From Stomoxys calcitrans (Eukaryota > Arthropoda > Insecta > Diptera > Muscidae): 64,000 bases of DNA. The stretch's first letter is position 1; each line of letters opens with the position of its first letter. This document shows positions 30,163-41,266 of the stretch, one piece after another. Both the position numbers and the translations under genes were made by a program. The stretch spans positions 206,567,272 to 206,631,271 of the forward strand of contig NC_081553.1 in the NCBI RefSeq assembly GCF_963082655.1. Reading direction: 5' to 3'. The notes below the pieces were generated by a model, which saw only the letters and a program-made list of their open reading frames with translations, was not told the DNA's origin and did no database searches.

Positions 30163-32250
30163 GTACATATTTGTACGTACGTTTAGTACCTCAATTGGTA
30201 CTATTTGGTACTTTCTTTGCAAATTGAACTCGAGCTCTAAGTTTTTTTTTTAACTTAGGTACAACTTGGTACCCATAATTGGGTGACTAAAAGAGTTTTT
30301 GGAAATTTGTACATTTAGGTACTAAAAACAGTACCAAAAAGGTACGAAATGAGTGAACTTTGCACAGGGCGTATAGATAGAGGCAGAATTTTTTTAAATT
30401 AGACTTTAAAAACATCTGGTGCAAAAGGATGAGGGTGAAAAGAAACATGGAAAAATAGTACTGGTAACGGAAAAAAACGTACGTTTAGTACCTCAATTGG
30501 TACTATTTGGTACTTTCTTTGCAAGTTGAACTAGAGCTCTGAATTTTGGAACTTAGGTACACTTTGGTACCCATAATTGGGTGACTAAAAGAGTTTTTGG
30601 AAATTTGTACATTTAGGTACTAAAAACAGTACCACAAAGGTACGAAATGAGTGAACTTTGTACAGGGCGGATAGATAGATGTAGACTTTTGAAATTTGAC
30701 TTGAAAAACATCTGGTGAAAAAGGATAAGGGTGAAAGCAAGCACGGGAAAACAGTACTGTCAACGAAAGAATACGTACGTTTAGTACCGCAATTGGTACT
30801 ATTTGGTACTTTCTTTCCAAATTGAACTAAAGCTCTGAATTTTGGAACTCAGGCACACTTTGGTACCCATAGTTGGGTGACTAAAAGAGTTTTTTGAAAT
30901 TTGTACTTTTAGGTACTAAAAACAGTACCCAAATGGTACGCAATGAGTGAACTTTGTACAGGGCGGATAAATAGAGGTAGAATTTTGAAATTTGACTTAC
31001 AAACATCTGGTGCAAAAGGATGAGGGTGAAAAGAAGCATGGAAAAATAGTATTGTCAACGGAAGAAAACGTACGTTTAGTACCGCAATTGGTACTATTTG
31101 GTACTTTCTTTACAAATTGAACTAAAGCTCTGAGTTTTGGAACTTTGGTACACTTTTGTATCCATAATTGGGTGACTAAAAGATTTTTTGAAATTTATTG
31201 ATTTAGGTACTAAAAATAGTACCAAAAAGGTACGAAATGAGTGAACTTTGTATTGGGCGGATAGATAGATGTAGAATTTTGAAATTTGAATTAAAAAACA
31301 TTTGGTGCAAAAGGATGAGGGTGAAAAGAAACATGGAAAAATAGTATTGTCAACGGAAGAAAACGTATGTTTAGTACCGCAATTGGTACTATTTGGTACT
31401 TTCTTTACAATTGAACTAGAGCTCTGAGTTTTGGAACTTTGGTACACTTTGGTATCCATAATTGGGTGACTAAAAGAGTTTTTGAAATTTGTACATTTTG
31501 GTACTAAAAACAGTACCAAAAAGGTACGAAAAGAGTGAACTTTGTACAGGGCTGATAGATAGAGGTAGAATTTTAAAATTTGATTTGGTACTATTTTGAA
31601 CTTTTTTTTACAATTGAACTAGAGCTCAAATTTTGGAACTTAGCTATACTTCGGTACCCATAATTGGGTGACTAAAAGAGTTTTTGGAAATTTGTACATT
31701 TAGGTACTAAAAACAGTACCACAAAGGTAAGAAATTAGTGAACTTTGCACTGGGCGGATAGATAGAGGTAGAATTTTAAAATTTGACTTACAAACATCTG
31801 GTGCAAAAGGATGAGGGTGAAAAGAAACGTGGGAAAATAGTACTGTCAACGATAGAAAATGTACGTTTAGTACCACAATTGGTATTATTTGGTACTTTCT
31901 TTCCAAATTGAACTAGAGCTCTAAATTTTGAAACTTTGGTACACTTTGGTACCCATAATTGGGTGACTAAAAAAGTTTTTGGAAATTTGTACATTTAGGT
32001 ACTAAAAACAGTACCAAAATGATACGAAAAGAGTGAGCTTTGTACAGGGCGGATAGATAGATGTAGACTTTTGAAATTTGACTTAAAAAACATCTGGTGC
32101 AAAATGATGAGGGTGAAAAGAAACATGGAAAAATTGTACTGTCAACGAAAGAAAACGTACCTTTAGTACCGCAATTGGTACTATTTAGTACTTTCTTTAC
32201 AAATTGAACTAGAGCTCTAAGTTTTGGAACTTTGGTACAATTTGGGTGAC
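30163..32250. repeat. GGTAC-rich tandem satellite, about 295-bp unit, eight units
   Basis: Head-to-tail units were measured from ACGTTTAGTACC (or a one-base variant) at 30179, 30481, 30777, 31072, 31367, 31863 and 32159. Spacings are 302, 296, 295, 295, 496 and 296. The long gap holds one unit that has lost its first part (about 31585). Each unit carries many GGTAC/GTACC/GTAC words, TTGGGTGACTAAAAGAG, a GGGCGGATAGATAG stretch and GGATGAGGGTGAAAAG. Minus-strand frames of 66-141 codons arise because the unit is stop-poor, but 295 is not a multiple of three and frames drift, so I see no gene. Confidence 0.9.
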
Positions 32251-32900
32251 TAAATAATCTGTTCAAAATTCATGCATTGGGGTACCAAAATTGGTACAAA
32301 AATTGGTACCATTTGGTACTTTCTTGACAGTTGGACCTAAAGGTCTGAAATTTGGAATATAGGTTAAAGTAGGAAAAATATGATGGGTGACTATGATCTT
32401 TTTACAATTCGTACATTTTGGTACCAATATTGGTACCATTTGGTGCTTTCTATGCAGATGGTGCTAGAGGTCTGAAACTAGGAGAAATATGATGAATGAC
32501 TAAATAATCTATTCATAACTCATAAATTTTGGTACCATTTGGTAAATTCTTTGCAGATGGAGCTAGAGGTCTGAAATTTGGAATGTAGGTACAGAAGGAG
32601 ACATATAATGGTGAGTAAATGATCCATTGAAAATTAGTAAATTTTTAGTACTAAAAAGTGCAAAATAGTACGAAATAGATTTTTTTTTTTTCGAAAAAGC
32701 GAACGGGGACTGTTAAAATTAAGCAATTTGACAAACACTAACGCATTCTTGACAAAAATACGACATGTGGAAGAAAACGTACTAATTGTGGTGAAATTGG
32801 CACCTTGAGGGAATATATTGGACAACTAGAAGATATTTTTTATTCGTATATTTAGGTACTCAAACGTACAAAATGGTACTTTCTTAACGGAGTGAGCTCA
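32251..32900. repeat. Degenerate flank of the GGTAC satellite
   Basis: Shorter and more diverged units repeat only the core of the 295-bp unit: TTGGTACCATTTGGT, a purine-rich AGGTCTGAAA-TTTGGAAT stretch, and GGTGACTA-AT-ATC. Occurrences of GGTACCATTTGGT are near 32305, 32433 and 32531. The 170-bp spacer part with GGGCGGATAGATAG is absent. This looks like an older form of the array. Confidence 0.7.
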
Positions 32901-32959
32901 AGCTCTCAAAATTGGGATACAGCTACATCTTGGCTTTAGATCTTGGGCAAACAGAAGAT

Positions 32960-33990
32960 TTTTTTTACCTATCTGGACCATATTTGTGTTGGATGTCGTG
33001 AGTCTTAAAGAAGCTTACAGTTTCAAATTTCACCAAAATCGGGGAAAAAATTAAATTTTTTATGGTCTTTAGATCCTTAATCTGGATATTGGTCTCTATG
33101 GCAGCAATATCTACATATAGCCTGTTCTGCACCATATTTGCGACAGATGTTGGGCTAAGACCCTATATCGGCAGCTATATCGAAACATATTCCGATCTGG
33201 ACCATTTTTGGTTCGGATGTCGACGGGCCTAATAAAACTCACTTTTCTGAGTTTCAGAAAAATCTGGTAATAAATGCGTCTGTTATAGTCTTAAGACCCC
33301 AAATCGGCATATCGGTCTATATGGCAGCTATATATAAATATGGTCCGATGAATGCCATATTCGGATCAGATGTCGAGGCTTCTAATGCAACTCACTGTTG
33401 TCTATTTCAGCAAAATCGGAGAATAAATATGCCTTTTATGGTGTTTAGACCTTAAAGCTGAAGATCGGCCTCTATGGCAGCTATATCTAAATATAGATCG
33501 ATCCGGACCATATTCGGGACAAACGTTGAGAGCTTTGTTACAACTCACAGTTTCGAAATTTCAGCGAAATCAGGCAATAAAGGTGTCTGTTATAGGCCCC
33601 AGACCCAAAATCGTCCAGATGGTCCAGATCGGAACATATTTTAAAAAAGCTGTCATGGCATGGCCTAAGATCTTAAGATCCAAAGTTGGCAGATCGGTCT
33701 ATATAACCAATCTGCCGACTTTGGATCTTAAGGTCTTAGGCCATATAGGCAGCTTTTTTAAAATATGTTCCGATCTGGACCATTTTTGCCTAATAAAACT
33801 AACTATTCTTAAGACCACAAATCGGCATATCAGTCTATATAACCAATCTGCCTATATGGCAGCGATATGTAATAATGGTCCGTTAAACACCATATTCAGC
33901 ACAATCGGAGAATAGGTGCGCCTTTCATGGTATTTAGACCCTAAAGCTGAAGATCGGTCTGTGTGGCAGCTGTAAATAAATATAGCCTGA
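32960..33990 (-). mobile_element. Helentron-like repeat, diverged subfamily B, minus
   Basis: Module cores in minus orientation include CGGTCTATATGGCAGCTATAT near 33310 and CCTCTATGGCAGCTATATC near 33470, separated by text of the type GGACCATATTCGG…GATGTCGAGG. Neither tail nor head is recognised. The centre (33620-33782) is rearranged into a long inverted repeat. On the right it meets the RTE reverse-transcriptase fragment. Confidence 0.6.
33620..33782. repeat. Fold-back: 75-bp inverted repeat with 15-bp loop
   Basis: The left arm 33620-33694 begins TGGTCCAGATCGGAACATAT. The right arm 33710-33782 ends ATATGTTCCGATCTGGACCA. Comparing the arms by eye gives a small indel near the middle and two other differences, so identity is about 90 percent. 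The loop is CGGTCTATATAACCA. A transcript through it would form a long hairpin. Confidence 0.85.
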
Positions 33991-34620
33991 TCTGAGGAAC
34001 GCGTTTCAGAAAGTGTCATCCTGCGGAGTTTGATTAATTTTGCAGGGATACCAAATTCAGACATGACTTGAAATATCTTTGAACGTAAGATACCCCTCAA
34101 CGAAAGCTGATTTGTGGTCAACAAAAAGATGGTAGGAGTTGATTTGCAGTGTGATTATCTGGTCCAGGGTGGATTTACCAGGTCTAAAGCCACATTGATA
34201 GGGTCCAATTATCTTATTGACTTTAGGTTTTAATCTTTCACACAGTACGCTCGAGAGTATCTTGTATGCGATGGGAAGGAGACTTATTCCTCTGAAGTTG
34301 ACACATTCGGTCTTGTCTCCTTTCTTGTGTACGGAACATAGTATGCTGAGGTTCCAATCATCGGGCAGGCGTTCTTCTAGCCAGATTGGGCAGACAAGCT
34401 GATGCATACGCCTTATCACGGTGTCGCCTCCGGTCTTAAATAGTTCAACGGGTAACCCGTCGGCTCCAGCTGCTTTGTTGTTCTTCGGTCGGATCACTGC
34501 TACTTGGACCTCATTCTGACTAGGAGGTAAACATTTTATACCATCATCAGGGATTGGTTCTGTAGTATCCTCTTCGACGCCAACGGCAGTTGGGTAAAAT
34601 TTTCTTTCCATATCCTCAGC
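33990..34620 (-). pseudogene. RTE-clade reverse transcriptase fragment
   Basis: The minus frame 34611-34057 encodes the RT fingers and start of the palm: NNKAAGADGLPVELFKTGGD, LEERLPDDWNLSILC, VHKKGDKTECVNFRGISLLP, IGPYQCGFRPGKSTLDQI and LFVDHKSAF. In the last, the Asp is the motif A catalytic residue. After a frameshift the sequence continues with MSEFGIPAKLIKLRRMTLSE (about 34063-34000) and then stops where HLE-B sequence begins. The wording is that of RTE/BovB-type enzymes. Motifs B and C are absent, so it is truncated on both sides. Confidence 0.85.
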
Positions 34621-34621
34621 A

Positions 34622-35112
34622 TGCTATCTGTGTCAGGTTATATACCGATTTGAATCATAATTAGCATAGTTATTGGCTGTCGTAACAGAACACCACTAGC
34701 TTAAAATCAGGTAACAACTACGGCTTCAAAAGGCTCAAGATCTCAAATAGGAAGATCGGTTTGTATGTGAGCTGTATCAGGTATTAAAGCTATTTGGAGT
34801 GTACTAAGCACGATTGTTGGAAATCGTTGCAGAACACTATGTCTAAAATTTTAGCCAAATCGGATAAAAATTTCGGATTCCAGGAGCTCAATCATAGGGT
34901 TGATATGGTAGCTATCAAGTATTCAAATATGAGCCGATATGGCCCAATGACCTACATCTTTATTCGTTTGACCGCTATCGTGATTTGCACAGACGGACGG
35001 AACAGACAGACATGGTTAGGCGATATTCTATGGAGTCGCAGATCAATATTTCAAGGTGTAGCAAGCGGAATCACCAAATTAGTATACCGCCCATCCAATT
35101 GTGAGGGATATA
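34622..35112 (-). mobile_element. Helentron-like repeat, diverged C subtype, tail lost
   Basis: Two modules with AAGATCGGTTTGTATGTGAGC and GATATGGTAGCTATCAAG, then GACGGACGGAACAGACAG and the head CGCCCATCCAATTGTGAGGG-ATATAAAA. It is clearly more diverged than other C copies. Confidence 0.6.
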
Positions 35113-35658
35113 AAAGGAATTCAAGGAAACTACACCCAACAAAGTACTCCCCCTTTTTCTCTTAGCCTCTTTTTTGCTTTGAAATATAAGCTGACGACAA
35201 AAATTCACAAAGGTGTCTTAGAACTTAATTTAAACATTTTTGAATACAAAAAGTAAAGAAAAGAAAAAAAATTGGCAAAATTTCGGCCACACCATTTCAC
35301 TTGAAGGCCATGAACATTCCATTCGGTTATTATATTTCTGTCATTTTATGTAAATTCCTAAGCCAAATATATGACATTACAATGGCATTCTCAGACCCAC
35401 AATACTCAGCCCCTTCATTTATTTATTTGCACAAAAATACGAGAAAATATTTCGTTTGCTCTTGAGCGGGGGAGTAGGGTGTCAAAGGAAATTCTTTTCT
35501 TCATTTTCGTATTAATACCCGTTGCCACTACTTATGGAGGATATGATAGGTTAGAAGATATATTTGCAACTGACAGGAGAAACAGTGGAGGTAGGTTCAA
35601 CGAAATGACAAACCAATAGGTATGTCATTTAGCTTTAGCTTAAATCGGATAGCATTCA
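35113..35658. other. Unassigned stretch
   Basis: AT-rich, no recognised element. An 82-codon plus frame (35371-35619) has one hydrophobic stretch (EILFFIFVLIPVATTYGG) but no known motif. Confidence 0.4.
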
Positions 35659-35659
35659 T

Positions 35660-36525
35660 AACAAGTAAGAGCGTGCTAAGTTCGGACGGGCTGAATCTTG
35701 TATACCATGGATCAGATTTGTCGAGTTCAATGCGCAGTATCTCTTTTTAGGCAAGCAAAGAATTTTGAATAGGAATGTGCTATTGTGTAATATTTCAGTT
35801 CATTCGGATAAGAATTGCGCCTTGAAGGGACTCAAGAAGCAAAATCGGGAGATCGGTTTATATGGGAGCTGTATCAAGCTATTGATCGATTCAGACCATA
35901 TCACCCACGTATCTTGAATGGCAGTGAGAGAATGGCTGTTGTACAAAATTTCTTCCAAATCGTATGATAATTGCGCCCTCTAGAGGCTCAAGAAGTCAAG
36001 ATCCCAGATCGGTTTATATGGCAGCTATATCAAACCATGGTCTGATTTGAACCATACTTTGCACAGTTGTTGGAAGTGATACCAAAACACCACGTGCAAA
36101 AGTTCATTTAAATCGGACAAGAATTGCGCCCTCTAGAGGCTCAAGAAGTCAAGACCCAAGATCGGTTTATATGTCAGCTATATCAAACAATGGACCGATT
36201 TGAACCATACTTAGCGCAGTTTTTGGAAGTGATATCCAAAAACCACGTGGAAAAATTTCAGTCAAATCGGACAAAAATTGCGCCCTCTAGAGGCTCAAGA
36301 AGTCAAGACCCAAGATCGGTTTATATGTCAGCTATATCAAACAATGGACCGATTTGAACCATACTTAGCGCAGTTTTTGGAAGTGATATCCAAAAACCAC
36401 GTGCAAAATTTCAGTAAAAATCGGACAAGAATGGCGCCCTCTAGAGGCTGTAGAAGTCAAGACCCGAGCTGTTACAAACAGAATGACGAAATTAGTATAC
36501 CCCCACCCTATGGTGGAGGGTATAA
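35660..36525 (-). mobile_element. Helentron-like repeat, subfamily C (copy C7), minus
   Basis: The tail is AACAAGTAAGAGCGTGC with a damaged palindrome (GTTCGGACGGGCTGAAT). There are four to five modules, of which 36124-36277 and 36278-36431 are nearly identical. The head is reached by a deletion: GACCCGAGCTGTTACAAACAG, then CCTATGGTGGAGGGTATAA. The microsatellite is missing. Confidence 0.75.
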
Positions 36526-36539
36526 AAATATGAGACCTT

Positions 36540-37018
36540 TGCCATTTTTTATACCCACCTATCTGCCGATCTTAAGGTCTTAGGCCCATAAAACCCACAA
36601 TTGTTATCCGATTTTGCTAAAATTTGGGACAGTGAGTTGTAATATGCCACTGGATATAGCTGCCATATAGACTGATCTCTCGATTTAAGGTTTTGGGCCC
36701 ATAAAAGGCGTAATAATTGTCCAATGTCGCCGAAATTTGAAGCATTGAGTTGTGTTAGGCTCCTCGACATATTTCTGCAATTTGGCCCAGATCGATCCAG
36801 ATTTTAATATAGCTGCCATGTGGACCGATCTCTCGATATGAGGTCTTGGACCCATAAAAGACGCATTTAATGTCCGATTTCGCCGCAATTTGGCACAGTG
36901 AGTCGTATTAGACCCTTCGACATTTTTCTTTAATTTGGTTCAGATCGGTCCAGATTTGGATAAAGCTGCCATATAGACCGATCTCACGATTTGAGGTGTT
37001 GGACCCATAAAAGGGTCG
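36540..37018 (+). mobile_element. Helentron-like repeat, subfamily B, partial
   Basis: It starts TTTTTTATACCCACCTATCTG, jumping from the first bases of the head straight into a module, then three modules with GATATAGCTGCCATATAGAC-type cores. It is cut at 37018 by the Jockey fragment. Confidence 0.65.
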
Positions 37019-37445
37019 TCATCAATTCTTGCACTGTTGGAGTTGAGGCGGCAGCATCTGCTGGAACGTGATTGACCCAGAACTACTCTGAATTGCTGGT
37101 GCAACGGGAGGCGATCGTTCTCCAAGGACCACATTTACCCGTTAGCTATTTAACGCAACTGGTACCGTGTCTGCATGAATGTTGCATACCAACGCTTGGT
37201 ATGCCGCTTGATCTAGAGGTTCTCTTGTAGCGATGAATCTCTCGCTCTTGATCATGTAGATCCACCTTCTGCTTCTGGTCGAGGGATATCTATCCATAAG
37301 CTGATGATTTTGATGGTCCCTGCGATAACAGCCTAGAAGGTTTAGCTTAATTATCCTGTAGTTATGTCTTGGCACGGATAGGATTTTTGCCTCTTTATTT
37401 GGGTGGTCCACGTGAGAACTGAGAAGACAGCCCTTCGCAGTTCGA
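37019..37445 (-). pseudogene. Jockey-clade retrotransposon fragment (copy J2)
   Basis: The minus frame 37411-37142 reads AKILSVPRHNYRIIKLNLLG, CYRRDHQNHQL and REPLDQAAYQALVCNIHADT. After a frame change come ELRVVLGQSRSSRCCRLNS and ARIDD. It is the same segment as in J1 (20435-20050). It lacks the Cys/His tail and everything upstream of about 37445. HLE-B lies on its left and HLE-A on its right. Confidence 0.7.
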
Positions 37446-38225
37446 ATCTATATTACTGTAAATCGGACGAACAAATATATACGATCTATATGTAAATCTG
37501 ATCCGATTTCGTGCAAACTCCTCAGATACTGCGACAGTCGTCGAGGAAAGCGTTTTGCAAAATTTTGGCAAGATTGGTCAATAATAGCGCTTGCTGTGAC
37601 TCTAGGATTGAAAATCGGGCTATATATATATATGAGAGCTATATCTAAATCTGAACCGATTTCCATGAAATTCACTAGTAGTATCGAGAGTCGTAAAAAA
37701 ATCCTTCATGCCAAATTTCGAACGAATTTGTTAACAAATGACCATTTTATTGCCTTATTACTGCAAATCGGACGAACATATATATGGGAGCTATATCCAA
37801 ATCTGAACCGATTTTTATTAAATTCGCCAGTAATATTGAGAGTCAAAAGAAAATCCTTCCCAACAAATTTCAAGAGAATCGGTCAACAAATGACCATTTT
37901 ACTGCTGTATTACTGGAAATCGGACGAACATATATATGGGAGCTATATCCAAATCTGAACCGATTTTTTCCAATTTCAATTGATTGACGTCTCTAGGCCG
38001 AAAAACATGCCTGTACCAAATTTGAAGACGATCGGATGAAAACTGCGACTGCGAGTTTATACACAAATTGACATGGACAGAGGGGCAGACAGACGGACGG
38101 ACAGACAGACAGACGGACATAAATCGAATCAGAAAGTGATTCTGAGTCGATCGGTATACATATCAATGGGTCTATCTCTCATCCTATCTCTCATCCTGTA
38201 CCCCAGTAGTGGTGTAGGGTATAAA
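37446..38225 (-). mobile_element. Helentron-like repeat, subfamily A (copy A2), head intact
   Basis: There are three to four modules of 152-153 bp (GAACATATATATGGGAGC at 37774 and 37926), then a GACGGACGGACAGACAG microsatellite (38088-38117), GAATCAGAAAGTGATTCTGA and the head, which reads GTAGTGGTGTAGGGTATAAA in plus sense. The tail side is lost against the Jockey fragment. Confidence 0.75.
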
Positions 38226-38229
38226 TACT

Positions 38230-39094
38230 TTGCAAGGTCAGTATCATTGATACCTCAACAAGTTACGATACGGAATTTCAAATCGTATATACTTCTCGTC
38301 CAAAGCTGTTGGATATAAAAGCCCTACACATGTAATTTCGGCTTGCATTCCAAAAAGGCCCCAATTTTCCGTTCTGACTGTTTCCTGTTATGGTGTGGTT
38401 AATTTCACTTTTTAAACCCCTGCGGTGTAGAGCTTGAAACTGTCAACTTTGCCCTTAAATGTCTTGCCTTATTGAGTATTTTCTTTTTTTTGTACGCCCA
38501 TTTCTTCCCTCACAGTCAATTATTATTTACATTTAAAAGAAGGTGTCCTTTTCTTTATCCTTGAGCCCATTCTACTATTTCCTTGTAGCATGGATGTGGT
38601 TTTCTTTTTTTTTAACAAAAATGGCCAATGTCGTTTGTGGCTGGAAGCAGTTTATTTAAATTTGTCCCTGTCCCAACATGGAATAATATTTTATGTCATT
38701 ATCCCATGATAAGCATTGTTAAAGCCTTTTCATTCGAAATGAAGTGCCGCACTTAGCGCCCACAGGATATTGTTTTCCAATTTTGGGATTAGGGCGGCAA
38801 CACACAGAGAGAGAGAGAGACATAGAGGCAGAGAGCATGTGTGAGAGAAGGAGAGATAGGGAGAGGAAGGAAAATAACCAAATGACCATCAACACAGCTT
38901 GAGGTAATTCATTTTTGATCGGCAGGGATGCGTAAATGAGGTTTATTACCTTGAACCGAAACAAAAAAAAAAACAGAAAAAAACAACAACAAAATAATAA
39001 TAATTGGTAAAACTAAATGCGAAATGATTACATTAAGCTTTGGCCAGATTGAATTGATAAAATATTGATGGTTTCATTAAACAGGTACTCTAAT
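38230..39094. other. Unassigned stretch
   Basis: AT-rich with a (GA)n tract at 38806-38820 and A-runs near 38962-39000. No recognised repeat or coding motif. Confidence 0.45.
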
Positions 39095-39880
39095 TGAAGT
39101 TTCATAGGGAAAGCATAAAACTGACTACAGATTTGGAACAAACAACTAAGGACGGGCTGAAGTCGGACAAAACCATTCTTTGTAGAATATTTCAGGCAAA
39201 TGTTGACCGTGACTGCGCCTCAAATGTTCCATCCGCTTTGTCTAATCTTGGCATACTCCTTCCAACATTTCGGCGAATAAATGTTTCAGTGTTGTCTTCA
39301 AATGCGGCAATTGAAGTGGGTTTGTTTGTATAGACATGAGCTTCTCCACATGAGCTTTGCCTCTCAATAAGTCCTTTGTGGTACAGTCTTGTTGAAACCA
39401 CATGTCAAGCTCTTGCATTTTGGACAAAAAAATGTTGGATATAATCTTACGGTTGCTTTCACCATTCACAGTCACATTGCGATTCGCATCTCTTAGAAGA
39501 AGTACGGTCCAATGATGCCGCCAGCCCATAAGCCGCACCAACATTTCACTTTTTCTGGATGCATTGATAGCTCTTGAAATGCATCTGGTTGATCTTCACT
39601 CCAAATCGACCATTCTGCTTATTTGCGTACCCATTGAGCCAAAAATGTGCTTCGTCTTAAAATGGAAGAATCGCGCGATGAACTTTCTTAACAGAGCACG
39701 CATTTGATAATAAAATTCAATAATTTGCAAGCGTTGTTCGTTTGTAAGACGATTCATGGTTAAATTATAGACCAAACTGAAGATGTTTGACAGTGAAACA
39801 AAACATGAAACGTGCGTCAGCTGTTTAAGCCAGTGTTGTCAAAAAGATAAAAGCTAAAAAATCACCCTTTTCAATGTTCA
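39095..39880 (-). pseudogene. Tc1/mariner-superfamily transposase remnant, internally deleted (copy T1)
   Basis: The minus strand from the ATG at 39757 reads MNRLTNEQRLQIIEFYYQ, the N-terminal helix-turn-helix start of a Tc1-like transposase family common in insects. After the first about 35 codons it jumps into the catalytic half: GSMGTQISRMVD, then (other frames) LMGWRHHWTVLLLRDANRNV, TVNGES, ISNIFLSKMQELDMWFQQD. The Asp in WFQQD is the second catalytic acid. Then come KDLLRGKAHV and the C-terminus EMLEGVCQ. Several frameshifts are present. The outer end (39840-39890, CAAAAAGATAAAAGCTAAAA) is shared in reverse with T2 at 53110, and is probably the terminal repeat. It abuts HLE-B4. Confidence 0.75.
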
Positions 39881-39906
39881 CTCACTGAAATCCGAATCAA
39901 TCTTTT

Positions 39907-41266
39907 TTATACCCACCACCGACGGATGGGGGTATATTCATTTTGTCATTCCGTTTGCAACACATCGAAATATCCATTTCCGACCCTATTAAGTATATAT
40001 ATTCTTGATCAGCGTAAAAATCTAAGACGATCTAGACATGTCCGTCCGTCTGTCTGCCTGTCTGTTGAAATCACGCTACAGTCTTTAAAAATAGAGATAT
40101 TGAGCTGAAATTTTGCACAGGTTCTTTTTTTATCCATAAGCAGGTTGAGTTCGAAGTTGGGCTATATCGGACTATATCTTGATATAGCCCCCATATAGAC
40201 CGATCCGCCGATTTAGGGTCTTAGGGCAATAAAGGCCACATTTATTATCCGATTTTGCTGAAATTTGGGACAGTGAGTTGTGTTGGGCCCTTCGACACCC
40301 ATCGTCAATTTGGCTCTGATCGGTTCAGATTTGGATATAGCTGCCATATAGACCGATCCTCCGAGTTTGGGTCTTAGGCCCATAAAAGCCAAATTTATTA
40401 TCCGATTTTGCTGAAATTCGGGACAGTAAGTTGTCTTAGGCCCTTCGACATCTTCCGTCAATATGGCTCAGATCGGTTTAGATTTTGGATATAGCTGCCA
40501 TATAGACCGATCACTCGATTTCAGGTTTTGGGCCCATAAAATGCTCATTTATTGTCCAATGTCGCCGAAATTTGGAACAGTGGGTTAAGATAAGCCTCTC
40601 GACATAATCCTGCAATATGACACAGATCGGTTAAGATTTGGATATAGCTGTCATTTAGACCAATCTCTCTATTTAAGGTTTTGTTCCCATAAAAGGTGCA
40701 TTTATTGTCTGATGTCGCCGAAATTCAGTACAGTGAGTTAGGTTAAGCTCTTCGACTTCCTTCTGCAATATGGCCCAGATCAGTCCAGATTTGAATATAG
40801 CTGCCATGTAGACCGATCTCTCAATATAAGGTTTTGGGTCCGATTTCGCCGAAATTTGGGACAGTGAGTTGATTTAGGCCCTTCGACATTTTTCTGAAAC
40901 TTGGGCCAAATCGGTTCAGATTTGGATATAGCTGCCATGTAGACCGATATCTCGATTTAAAGTTTTGGCCCCATAAAACGCTCATTTATAATCCGATTTC
41001 ACTGAAATTTGACACAGTGACTTATGTTAGGCTTTTCGAAATCCGTGTCGTATATAGTTCAGATCAATATTTTGTTATACATAATTGAACAATGACTCGT
41101 AATTATTAGTATTTGGTCCAAATCGGAACATATTTTGATATAACTGCTATGGGACAAAAGGTATAAAATTTCCACCGGATTTTGATGAAAGGTGGTTTAC
41201 GTATATTCCCGAGGTGGTGGGTATCCAAAGTTCGGCTCGGCCGAACTTAACGCCTTTTTACTTGTT
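39907..41266 (+). mobile_element. Helentron-like repeat, subfamily B (copy B4), complete
   Basis: A good reference copy, 1,360 bp. The head TTATACCCACCACCGACGG is at 39907, then CCCTATTAAGTATATATATTC, CATGTCCGTCCGTCTGTCTG and a T-tract after GCACAGG. About six modules follow (cores at 40334, 40488 and on), then the distinct last unit TGCTATGGGAC-AAAAGG. The tail is GAGGTGGTGGGTATCC, the palindrome GTTCGGCTCGGCCGAAC and ACTTGTT to 41266. The first 30 bases hold an imperfect hairpin, and the head word ATACCCACCACC is matched by GGTGGTGGGTAT near the tail. Confidence 0.85.

Noticed and set aside
30163..32250. Protein-coding repeats on the minus strand of the GGTAC array (frames up to 141 codons)
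   Set aside because: The 295-bp unit is not a multiple of three, and frames change between units. The array behaves as a satellite.
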